From Empedobacter brevis_A (lineage in GTDB: Bacteria; Bacteroidota; Bacteroidia; Flavobacteriales; Weeksellaceae): 64,000 bases of DNA. The DNA lies in contig NZ_CBCPHV010000006.1 of NCBI RefSeq assembly GCF_965118635.1, positions 62,001-126,000 of the forward strand, in the 5' to 3' direction. The translations under genes and the position numbers were made by a program. Of the stretch, positions 35,139 to 43,600 are shown one piece after another; within the stretch, counting starts at the first letter, position 1; every line of letters begins with the position of its first letter. Under the pieces are notes generated by a model that worked only from the letters and a program-made list of their open reading frames with translations, was not told where the DNA came from and searched no databases.

Positions 35139-35900
35139 ATGATACAAATGAAAAAAATAGTTTTATTTTTTTTCTGTATTTATTCTTACGCTCAAGTTGG
35201 AATAAACACAGAATATCCTACAGGTATTTTTATGGTTGATGGTAAAGCTGATAATAAATCTTTAACTCCTTCTATAAATGAAATTAGTAATGATGTAAAA
35301 ATACTAGAGAATGCTAATCTAGGGATAGGAGTAGAGAATCCTAGTGTTTCTATTGATATTAAAAGTAATATAAATGCTGGTTTCAGTTTGAAAGATGGTA
35401 CTGAAGGACAGTATTACAGATTAGTTTCTGATCAAAATGGTGATGCGAAATGGAAAAAAAGAAATTCTGTAATTGTATCACAAATAGAAGGCTCTTACAG
35501 TGGACTTATTTTTACGACAACACTCAATTACACTGGTCGTTATATCATTCTTGGTCCTGGAGAATGGATTGTTCGATCTAATCTACTGTTAAGAGCTTTT
35601 AATGCAGCTAGTCCATCTTCTGGCGTATATGCTAAGTTTTCATGGGCCGAAAATACAAATGGAACATACTTATTATCTCAGGACGTCTTATTTGGAAAAA
35701 TTTTCGGAGGTAATTATTCGTTAGATTATGGTATTGCTAAAGGTTCTACTATTATAAAAAACGCTTCTTCTGAAGCAAAAAAATATTATTTGGTAACCAA
35801 TGAAGCTGAAAAGATTGGAGACTTTCCAACTAATTCCATGTGGGATAAATTAGGTGGTACATGGGGGGAAACGTCAATTATTGCATTTCCTTTTGATTAA
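35139..35900 (+). CDS. secreted protein, second of a tandem paralogous pair
   Basis: A 253-residue paralogue of the preceding gene: VGINTEYPTGIFMVDGKADN, NLGIGVENPSVSIDI, FSLKDGTEGQYYRLVSDQNG and the shared ending SSxxWxETSIIAFPFD. The first ATG directly follows the previous stop; an ATG three codons later (MKKIVLFFFCIYSYAQ) gives a cleaner signal peptide and may be the real start. The pair is probably a bicistronic product of duplication. Function is unknown; a surface or spike-like role is a guess. Confidence 0.75.
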   Translation: MIQMKKIVLFFFCIYSYAQVGINTEYPTGIFMVDGKADNKSLTPSINEISNDVKILENANLGIGVENPSVSIDIKSNINAGFSLKDGTEGQYYRLVSDQNGDAKWKKRNSVIVSQIEGSYSGLIFTTTLNYTGRYIILGPGEWIVRSNLLLRAFNAASPSSGVYAKFSWAENTNGTYLLSQDVLFGKIFGGNYSLDYGIAKGSTIIKNASSEAKKYYLVTNEAEKIGDFPTNSMWDKLGGTWGETSIIAFPFD

Positions 35901-35925
35901 GTTTGGTTAGCTAGTTGTACTTGAT

Positions 35926-35951
35926 AAAACCTCGATTTTTTCGAGGTTTTA
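35926..35951. terminator. bidirectional terminator between convergent genes
   Basis: AAAACCTCGA pairs with TCGAGGTTTT around a T-rich loop. It separates the tandem secreted genes from the EamA transporter. Confidence 0.88.
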
Positions 35952-35975
35952 TCTTTTACCCGTTAAGAAGTTTTT

Positions 35976-36866
35976 TTACTTTTTTTCATAACTTAATAGA
36001 AAGATTGTAGAAATAATCAACAAGCTTCCGATCCAATCCATCATACCAAATGAAATATTTAACCAAAGTATCGCGATAATCGTAGCCGAAAGGGGCTCTG
36101 CAGAAGCGAGTAAGCTGCTTTTTTGACCACCAATAATCTGTACAGCAGTTAGGTACAAATAGAATGGAATAAGCGTACCGAATATTACAATAAAAGTTGT
36201 GTACAGATACGTTTTATCATCCCAAACTCCGTCAATAGACCAAGGAGCTTTAACGAAAGAAAATATAAATCCACCGATTAACATTCCCCATCCCATAATG
36301 ATCGCGGAATTATATTTTTGTAATAAAGGAATAGGTTGCAATGTGTAAATCGCCAAAGCTACAGCAGATGCTAGACCTAGTAATAGTGCCGTAGTGGAAA
36401 TTGTAAGTGTATCTAATTTACCGTGCGTGACCAATAAAAATGTTCCTAAAACGGCAAATATAATTGCTATAAAATCAATGATACGAGGGATTTTCTTATT
36501 TTTTAATGCTAGATAAATTGCGATAAGAACAGGGCCTGCATATTGCAAAACAGTTGCAGTCGCAGCATTAGAATGTTTGATCGCTGCAAAATAGGTGTAT
36601 TGAACCATAAGTATTCCTGTAATTGAGAAAACTAATAATCGAATAACATCTTTCCTATCTTGCCAAATTTCAAAAACATTGGTTTCTTTTTTAGTTGCAG
36701 CATAAATCAATAAAAGAGACCCTGAAACGAGTAATCTTACCGTAATCATCCATTCGACATTGATTCCACGTTGTTGAAACAAAAACTGTCCGAATGTTCC
36801 AGAAATTCCCCATAAAGCAGCTGCTATAATTGCAAATAAAAATCCTTTAAGTGTAGCGTTTTTCAT
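35976..36866 (-). CDS. EamA/DMT-family transporter
   Basis: A 296-residue inner-membrane permease with ten hydrophobic segments in two EamA halves (FLFAIIAAALWGISGTFGQF at the start of half 1; TALLLGLASAVALAIYTLQP at half 2, and ending GSLLIISTIFLLSYEKK). DMT members export amino acids, nucleosides or metabolites; which one is not visible. Its start is 115 bp from a divergent Lrp/AsnC regulator, a very common pairing for amino-acid exporters, which suggests an amino-acid substrate. Confidence 0.9.
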   Translation of the reverse strand: MKNATLKGFLFAIIAAALWGISGTFGQFLFQQRGINVEWMITVRLLVSGSLLLIYAATKKETNVFEIWQDRKDVIRLLVFSITGILMVQYTYFAAIKHSNAATATVLQYAGPVLIAIYLALKNKKIPRIIDFIAIIFAVLGTFLLVTHGKLDTLTISTTALLLGLASAVALAIYTLQPIPLLQKYNSAIIMGWGMLIGGFIFSFVKAPWSIDGVWDDKTYLYTTFIVIFGTLIPFYLYLTAVQIIGGQKSSLLASAEPLSATIIAILWLNISFGMMDWIGSLLIISTIFLLSYEKK

Positions 36867-36980
36867 TAATAATAGATTTGAATTCTTTACTGAGTTGTAA
36901 AAATAATTTAAATAGTAAGGTGAAAAACTTTAATTTTATAGGAGGTTTTGCAATTTTGTTTAATTTTAGTAGGTTTTTTT

Positions 36981-37457
36981 ATGAATTTAGATCAATTTGA
37001 TATTCAAATTTTAGAAATTTTACAGCAAGATAATATGACTTCTCAACGTGATATTGGCTATAAAATAGGTCTTTCGGCTGCAGCAGTTCAACGTAGAATA
37101 AAAAAAATGCGTGAAGAAAAAGTGATTATCGCAGATATTTCGGTGATTAATCCTGAAGAAGTTGCTTCAGACATCTTATTATTCGTAGAAATTGAATTGA
37201 ATACAGATAAAATTGAGTTCATCGATGAAATAAAATCAACTTTTAGTCATATTCCTCAAATTCAGCAATGTTATTATGTGACAGGAGAAGTCGACTTTAT
37301 TCTGGTTATGGTTGTGAATAGTATGAGAGAATATGAATTACTGACACGAGAGTTATTTTTTAGTAATTCGAATATAAAACGTTTTAAAACTTTCGTGAAT
37401 ATGCATAGTGTGAAAGTAGGGCTTCAAATACCATTATCTAAAATGAAGTTAAAATAA
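36981..37457 (+). CDS. Lrp/AsnC-family transcriptional regulator
   Basis: A 158-residue regulator from the ATG at 36981; an upstream frame from 36948 adds residues unlike the family. The N-terminal HTH is LDQFDIQILEILQQDNMTSQ then RDIGYKIGLSAAAVQRRIKK. The C-terminal RAM/AsnC ligand domain includes VEIELNTDKIEFIDEI and VTGEVDFILVMVV. It is divergent from the EamA gene and likely controls it. Confidence 0.93.
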   Translation: MNLDQFDIQILEILQQDNMTSQRDIGYKIGLSAAAVQRRIKKMREEKVIIADISVINPEEVASDILLFVEIELNTDKIEFIDEIKSTFSHIPQIQQCYYVTGEVDFILVMVVNSMREYELLTRELFFSNSNIKRFKTFVNMHSVKVGLQIPLSKMKLK

Positions 37458-37676
37458 TATTGAAATATTAGAATGCAAAATACAAAATTCATATTGTGAT
37501 TGAAAGTTATTTTTTGTAAGATGGGAATGATTATAAGTTATTAAAATTGAGTAAATATAGTTTAGAGATTAATATTTGAATAAATTTGATTTAATACAGA
37601 GAACATCTCAAGGAGTTAATCCTCTTATATGTTTTAAGAATGAAAATTAGAGTAATTTTAATGAAAATATACGTAA

Positions 37677-37918
37677 GATAAGGAAAAAGAAAAAGTGGTT
37701 GTAAATGCAAAAGATTATTATTTCAGTTCTGCACGTAATTATGCAGGTTTGAATAATAATCTAGAAGTTGAGGTAGTGTTTATAGGGTACAACAATACCA
37801 ATCTTGCGAACCTACATTCAGAATTTATACTAGATATGATAAACAATATAAAACGTATGATGAAAATGGGATAGAGTTAAATACAGCTATTATTACCATA
37901 CCAAAAAGAAAAAAATAA
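37677..37918 (+). pseudogene. frameshifted remnant of a small protein gene
   Basis: One frame reads KEKVVVNAKDYYFSSARNYA then NLEVEVVFIGYNNTNL, and the frame one base back continues CEPTFRIYTRYDKQYKTYDE and NGIELNTAIITIPKRKK to a stop at 37916-37918. The two run on smoothly, which implies a single-base deletion near 37803. Upstream sequence back to about 37570 looks coding-like but has stops. The next gene starts 2 bp after its stop, so it was probably the first gene of a two-gene unit. The family is not recognised. Confidence 0.55.
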
Positions 37919-37920
37919 TT

Positions 37921-38391
37921 ATGAAAAGTTTTATAAAAAAAGTAATTCCTGTTGTTTTATTTCTAAGTATAGGGGTAGGAGTGTTCGGTCAAGAGAGTAA
38001 AGAAAATATTTATGCTGAAATTGTAACTATTAAAAATAATAACTTGATAAGCTTCATTGAATTAATTGATTTGAAAAAATATTACCTTAGAGATGGACAA
38101 GTTTGGTATATTGATTTTAATAAAGAAAGTGAAATAAAATTAGCAAGTGGAAGAATATCAAAATTTATTCAATCTGATTCCAATATTTATATTACTATTA
38201 TTGATAATAATATTATTTTTATACTTTCAAAAAAAGATCAAATTATACCCATTAAAAAAACAGGTTTAAAAGCAGATTTAAATAGATTTAATATTATTGA
38301 CTTAACATTTGAACTTTCAAGTTACTGGATTTTAAAAGAAATGAATGGAGAAATAAAAATAGTAAGTAAATCTATTTATAATGGAAAATAA
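37921..38391 (+). CDS. secreted hypothetical protein
   Basis: A 156-residue protein with signal peptide KKVIPVVLFLSIGVGVFGQ. The mature part is beta-rich and Ile/Lys/Asn-rich (NNLISFIELIDLKKYYLRDG, SNIYITIIDNNIIFILSKKD), resembling a small beta-propeller blade or lipocalin-like fold; no family is recognised. It starts 2 bp after the frameshifted gene. Translation may have depended on coupling to the broken upstream gene. Confidence 0.6.
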   Translation: MKSFIKKVIPVVLFLSIGVGVFGQESKENIYAEIVTIKNNNLISFIELIDLKKYYLRDGQVWYIDFNKESEIKLASGRISKFIQSDSNIYITIIDNNIIFILSKKDQIIPIKKTGLKADLNRFNIIDLTFELSSYWILKEMNGEIKIVSKSIYNGK

Positions 38392-38429
38392 GAGAGATTC
38401 GATCCCTGAAGTCTTGCTATTACATAATA

Positions 38430-38477
38430 TATAATACCACAAAAGGCAAACTAACGTTTGCCTTTTGTGGTATTATA
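38430..38477. repeat. perfect 22-bp inverted repeat with 4-nt loop
   Basis: Arms of 22 bp, each containing GGCAAAC or its complement next to the loop and ACCACAAAAG in the middle, enclose TAAC. It lies 39 bp after the stop of the gene 37921-38391 and abuts repeat unit 2. The T-run typical of a terminator is weak (TATTATAAAA). Confidence 0.85.
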
Positions 38478-38733
38478 AAATAACATCAAATTATATCGTT
38501 TCACGCAAAAAATATTACACCTAAATAAAGCTGTGTTTTAACCTACCTTCTTCGACAATCCTTCGACAATCCTTCGACAATCCTTCGACCGTTGTTCGAC
38601 TGTTGTTCGACAAAACATACTTTTTCTCGAACCATTGTCGAAGGACACTCGAACAAACCCCGAAGAAATAGGCTATTTTGTTATTATAAAATATAGACGA
38701 CAAAATAAGAGTTATACCTTGTTGTGTAAAAGC
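38471..38733. repeat. long repeat unit 2 with expanded TCGA array
   Basis: A second copy of the element at 26945-27170. It differs mainly in the array (38551-38654), where the 11-bp word CTTCGACAATC occurs three times in a row instead of once, adding 22 bp. The open frame at 38521-38703 is repeat sequence, not a gene. Confidence 0.85.
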
Positions 38734-38734
38734 A

Positions 38735-38770
38735 AAAAACCTCGCTTAAAAACACTTAGCGAGGTTTTAT
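38735..38770. terminator. terminator adjoining repeat unit 2
   Basis: AAAACCTCGCT pairs with AGCGAGGTTTT across an eleven-base loop. It lies downstream of the convergent gene 38874-39380 and matches the place where copy D follows repeat unit 1. Confidence 0.75.
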
Positions 38771-38873
38771 ATTTATTGTTATTTGTCTTCAATAATTTTG
38801 CAATACATCTCAAGTTCTCCAAACAAAACGAAAGTCAGTATTATTTACTATAGAATTTTACAAATATGTTATT

Positions 38874-39380
38874 TTATATCATTAAGTCTAAGAAACGTAT
38901 TATAAGTTCTCCAATTTTCTCATGATCATACTTTTCAATTTCTAATATTTTTATTTTCAGTTCTATAATTGATCTTCGTAATTCACCTCCTTCTTCTGGA
39001 TAATATTCATGTAATATAAAATCAGTCAAGCTATAAATAAAGTCTAATATTTCCTTAATTTCAGATTCATTATCAGTGATGTCAAGTTTGTTTGTTAATT
39101 TTCTAATGAGATTAGAAAATTCCACTTCATCTTTCTCTCCGAATAATCCCAAATAGGCAAATTCTGATAAAGTTCCTATTCCATAGTATTTTTGAAAATC
39201 ATTCTTGTCAATCAATTTATTAGTTTGTTCAAAATATGATTGTTTTGCCTTGTCATGAAAATTAGATGTTAGTTCATGAAATATTAAATGCTTTTTTTGA
39301 TAATCATCAAATGCACTCTCAGTACTTTGCAAATGGGGTATTTCTTTTCTAAAAAATACAAGAAACTCTTGTACATTCAT
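38874..39380 (-). CDS. hypothetical helical protein
   Basis: A 168-residue cytosolic protein, almost entirely helical and acidic, without signal peptide: LVFFRKEIPHLQSTESAFDD, KYYGIGTLSEFAYLGLFGEK, FILHEYYPEEGGELRRSIIE. No family recognised. Repeat copy E lies just upstream of its start and the TCGA repeat unit 2 downstream, so it occupies one position between repeats, like the genes between 24.3 and 27.8 kb. Its composition matches other orphan genes of the region. Confidence 0.6.
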   Translation of the reverse strand: MNVQEFLVFFRKEIPHLQSTESAFDDYQKKHLIFHELTSNFHDKAKQSYFEQTNKLIDKNDFQKYYGIGTLSEFAYLGLFGEKDEVEFSNLIRKLTNKLDITDNESEIKEILDFIYSLTDFILHEYYPEEGGELRRSIIELKIKILEIEKYDHEKIGELIIRFLDLMI

Positions 39381-39490
39381 ATTTTGCTATTTATAGATAT
39401 TATCTCTTTGATTACTATTCTACACTAACTAAAATATAGTTTAGTTATATAAAATTACTACTAAATATTCAATTAAGTTTTTAACAATAA

Positions 39491-39606
39491 ACTACGGTTT
39501 CACGTAAAAACAAAAAACCTCAATAAAATCGCTTCTAAAGAGGTTGTTATTTATAGTGTTTTTGTATCTAAAATTGATGTTGTGCAACAGTTACCGATGT
39601 TAGCAG
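39491..39606 (-). repeat. cassette-end repeat, copy E
   Basis: The most complete copy: GGTTTCACGTAAAAACAAAA, AACCTC with a matching GAGGTT, TTTTTGTATCTAAAATTGAT, GTTGTGCAACAGTTACC, ATGTTAGCAG. Same orientation as A-D, but no gene ends at its right side, which adjoins the orphan segment from 39.6 kb. Confidence 0.75.
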
Positions 39607-40114
39607 AAGTGCTTGTTTAGATATTCTAAATTGAATTTACGATAACAAGAAGATTATTAGTAGTTAATTATTTTATTACGTTCATTTTTTATTCATGACT
39701 TATTATTGTTTTCAAATGAATTCATATGCCCTACGGGGAACCTTGATGAAAAAACGAACAAAAAAAATCAAGTCTGTGCTTCCAAGTCGGTCAATAACGG
39801 CTACTCGCTAAATGTTTTAAATCATTCGCATGTGAAATGCGAACAGTAAACCATTTTTAACGCTCATTACACCGAATTGACACTCGACTCTTCAGCAAGG
39901 ACAGTTTTTAGAATCTGTTTTTAAAAAGTAAATTTGAATATTGAAAAAGAATAAAAACGTAAAACGTTAAGCGTAGACAGTATAATTTAATAAAACCTAT
40001 GTTCCTATTGTGGTTAGAAAATGACAGAAACTTTTCACCAAGAACATTTTTGTCAAGGCAAAACTTATAGATTATTTGTATGAATAATGTTAGGGATGAT
40101 ATTTATCAATAAAA
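39607..40114. other. gene-free segment with a higher-GC block
   Basis: No supportable frame. About 39720-39910 (CCCTACGGGGAACCTTG, CAAGTCGGTCAATAACGG, CGCTCATTACACCGAATTG) is markedly more GC-rich than its surroundings. It contains a hairpin TTCGCAT-GTGAA-ATGCGAA at 39825-39843. It may be a scrap of a mobile element or a structured RNA; I cannot name it. Confidence 0.45.
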
Positions 40115-40146
40115 TTTGAAATCAAATAAAATAGCATGTACATTTG
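40115..40146 (+). promoter_or_regulatory. promoter of the metal-efflux operon
   Basis: TTTG at 40115-40118, a 20-nt gap and TACATTTG at 40139-40146 match the Bacteroidota consensus. Transcription is expected to start near 40151-40153, essentially at the GTG start codon of the first gene. Confidence 0.65.
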
Positions 40147-40150
40147 ACCT

Positions 40151-40531
40151 GTGAAAATATGGGCAACGAAACTTCTAATTTTTTTGTATTTAACGACAGC
40201 TACTCAATTTTGTCAGTTATACAAATTGCCTGTGTTTGTTTCTCATTTTATTGAGCACGATAAAGGAGGAGATTTTTTTGATGAAATGGAGTTTTTCTTA
40301 GTTCATCATTATGGTGGACATGAAATTGACGAAGATTGGGAAACTGATCAAAAATTACCTTTCATGAAAGTGGAATTTGTTCACATAGACTTTTTTTTCG
40401 CTCCAATAAAATTATTTAATATTTTACATTTAGACAAAGAGATTTCAACAACATCTATCAAGTATTTTAATGAAGATTTCTTGTGTACACGTTATTTAGA
40501 TTCCATTTGGCAACCGCCTAAACAAGCGTAA
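40151..40531 (+). CDS. small exported protein preceding the CzcA operon
   Basis: A 126-residue protein with GTG start and an N-terminal signal-like segment (KIWATKLLIFLYLTTATQFC). The mature part is rich in His and acidic residues (SHFIEHDKGGDFFDEM, VHHYGGHEIDEDWE), which suits metal binding. Proteins like this commonly sit ahead of CzcA-type genes in Flavobacteriia. It is 99 bp upstream of the RND gene on the same strand. Periplasmic metal delivery is an inference from context and composition only. Confidence 0.7.
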   Translation: MKIWATKLLIFLYLTTATQFCQLYKLPVFVSHFIEHDKGGDFFDEMEFFLVHHYGGHEIDEDWETDQKLPFMKVEFVHIDFFFAPIKLFNILHLDKEISTTSIKYFNEDFLCTRYLDSIWQPPKQA

Positions 40532-40630
40532 TTTTTTTAGATTTTAAGACAAATTGATTTTTACCAGTTTGTCTCATTTCAGCTATTTACAAGTTGTATC
40601 TAGCATATTTTTAATCTATACAATTTTACG

Positions 40631-43600
40631 ATGTTAAATAAAATTATTGATTTTTCAATCAAGAATAAATTTATCGTGGGTTTGTTTTCGTTGACATTGT
40701 TGATATTTGGAATCTACGATGCAACAAAATTACCTATTGATGCACAACCTGATATCACATCTAATCAGGTTCAAATTATCACTGTAGCGCCTTCATTTAG
40801 TGCAGAAGATATCGAGCGTTTAGTGACTTTTCCTATCGAACAAGCCAATTCAAATATTGGTGGAATTACAGAAATTCGTAGTTTTTCTCGTTTTGGATTA
40901 TCATTAGTAACCATAGTTTTTGATGATAACACAGATGTTTATTGGGCTCGACAACAAGTAAGCGAACGCTTGATACAAGTTCAGAACGAGATTCCAGATG
41001 GAATTGGAGAACCTCAACTTGGTCCAATTTCTACAGGTTTGGGCGAAATTTATCAATATGTAGTTCGTCCTGCCGAAGGTTATGAAGATCAGTACGATGA
41101 AATCGAATTACGAACAATACAAGATTGGATTGTTCGTCGTCAACTGTTGGGTGTTCCTGGAGTTGCCGATGTGAGTAGTTTTGGAGGAAAACTAAAACAA
41201 TATGAAATTGCAATCGATCCACAACGTTTACAATCTTTTAATTTAACAATCAATGATCTGTTTGATGCATTGAGCGAAAATAATCAAAATACAGGAGGAG
41301 CTTATATCGAAAAAGGACCAACATCTTTATTTATTCGATCTGAAGGTTTGATTGGTAAAACAGAAGATATTGAGAATATTTTGGTTAAACGTTCACAAAG
41401 TGCGACTCCAATTCTATTGAAAGATGTTGCTGATGTAAAAATTGGATTTGCAACACGCTATGGTGCGATGACTTATAATGACACTGGAGAGGTTTCTGGA
41501 GCTATTGTGATGATGTTGAAGGGCGCAAATAGTAACGAGGTTGTAAAAAATGTACAAGAACGTATCGAAGAAATAAAAAAGACGTTGCCCGAAGGTGTGG
41601 TAATAGAGCCTTTCTTGGATCGTAAAAAAATGGTGGATAATACCATACATACAGTTGAAACCAATTTGCTTGAAGGAGCTTTGATTGTTGTCTTTGTGTT
41701 GGTTCTTTTCTTAGGAAATTTACGTGCAGGATTTATTGTAGCTTCTGTGATTCCTTTGGCTTTGTTATTCGCCATTATTATGATGAATATTTTTGGAGTT
41801 GGAGGTAATTTAATGAGTTTAGGTGCATTAGATTTCGGATTGATAGTGGATGGCGCTGTAATTATTGTTGAAGCCGCGATGCATCAATTGGCACATCACA
41901 AAAAATTTGGGTTGAAGAATAAATTAACTCAAACAGAAATGGATCAAACCGTAGGAACTTCAGCTAAAAAGATGGTGAATTCGGCTGTGTTTGGTCAAAT
42001 TATAATTCTGATTGTTTATTTACCAATTTTTACTTTACAAGGAATAGAAGGAAAAATGTTCAAACCAATGGCACAAACAGTTGCATTTGCATTGATTGGC
42101 GCTTTTATTCTTTCTTTGACTTATGTGCCAATGATGACCAGTTTATTCTTGAGTAAAAACAAAAAAGTAAAACCAAATTTGTCTGATCGTGTAATGGCAA
42201 AGGTTGAGGTTTTTCATCAGAAATATTTAATCAAAGCCTTAAAAGTTCGTTCGATTATTTTAGCTGTAGTACTTGCTCTTTTCTTGGTTGCTGTTTTTGT
42301 GATGTCTCGTTTAGGTGGAGAGTTTATTCCAGCTTTAGAAGAAGGCGATTTTGCTGTAGAAGCGCGTATTTTACCAGGAAGTAATATTACCACAACGATA
42401 GAATATACAAACAAAGCGGCGAAAATATTGAAAGAACGTTTTCCTGAGGTTGAAATGGTGGTAACCAAAATAGGAAGTGGTGAAATTCCTACCGAGCCAA
42501 TGCCAATGGATGCTGGGGATATGATTATTGTATTGAAACCTAAAAAAGAATGGACTTCTGCAAAAACGTTCCCCGAATTATCTGATAAAATGAGTCAAGC
42601 TTTAGAGGAGATTCCAGGACTTTCTACCGGATTTCAGTTTCCTGTTCAAATGCGTTTCAATGAATTAATGACAGGAGCAAGACAAGATGTAGTGGTAAAA
42701 ATATTTGGTGAAAACCTAGATAGTTTAGCTACTAATGCTGAGAAATTAGGAAAAATAATCAATAGTGTAAAAGGTGCGCAAGATTTGTATATCGAACCAA
42801 TTAATGGCGTTCCACAAGTTGTAATAGAATTTGATCGCGCTTTATTAGGACAATATGGATTGAGTATTGACGAAGCAAACCGAATTATTAATATGGCTTT
42901 TGCAGGACAATCGACAGGAATGGTTTTCGAAGGTGAAAAACGTTTTGATTTGGTTGTTCGCCTTGCACAAGACAAACGCGAGAATATAGAAGATATTCGA
43001 AATTTATTGATTCCTACTGCTTCTGGAATTCAGATTCCTTTGAATCAATTGGCAAAAGTAGAATATAAAAATACGCCAAATCAAATTCAACGCGAAGATG
43101 CTAAACGCAGAATTGTTGTTGGTTTTAATGTAAAAGGACGCGATATAGAAAGTGTTGTAGAAGAGTTGCAACAAAAGGTTGATGCACAAATAAAACTTCC
43201 TACAGGATATTATACAACTTATGGTGGTGCATTTGAAAATCTAAATCATGCGAAAGCTCGTTTAGGAATCGCTGTTCCAGTTGCCTTGGTTTTGATTTTT
43301 GTCTTATTATTTTTCGCTTTCAAATCTATCAAAGAAAGTTTATTAATCTACACAGCTATTCCGCTTTCATCAATTGGTGGAATATTATTTTTAGCTGCGC
43401 GCGATATGCCATTTAGTATCAGTGCTGGAGTTGGATTTATTGCACTTTTCGGAATTGCGGTTTTAAACGGAATTGTTTTAATCTCTGAATACAATCGTTT
43501 ACGAGAACAAGGAATAAAAAACACAACTCGAATTGTAATCATGGGAACACGAACACGACTTCGTCCTGTGCTAATGACAGCAGCTGTAGCTTCTTTAGGT

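Noticed and set aside
27028..38654. TCGA arrays as a CRISPR
   Set aside because: The units are contiguous 11-bp words without unique spacers, with no cas genes in the window.
42217..43189. Several antisense frames inside the large efflux gene
   Set aside because: They are shadows of the strongly coding opposite strand and have no independent motifs. The same applies to antisense frames in katG, tamB, gnd and pgi.
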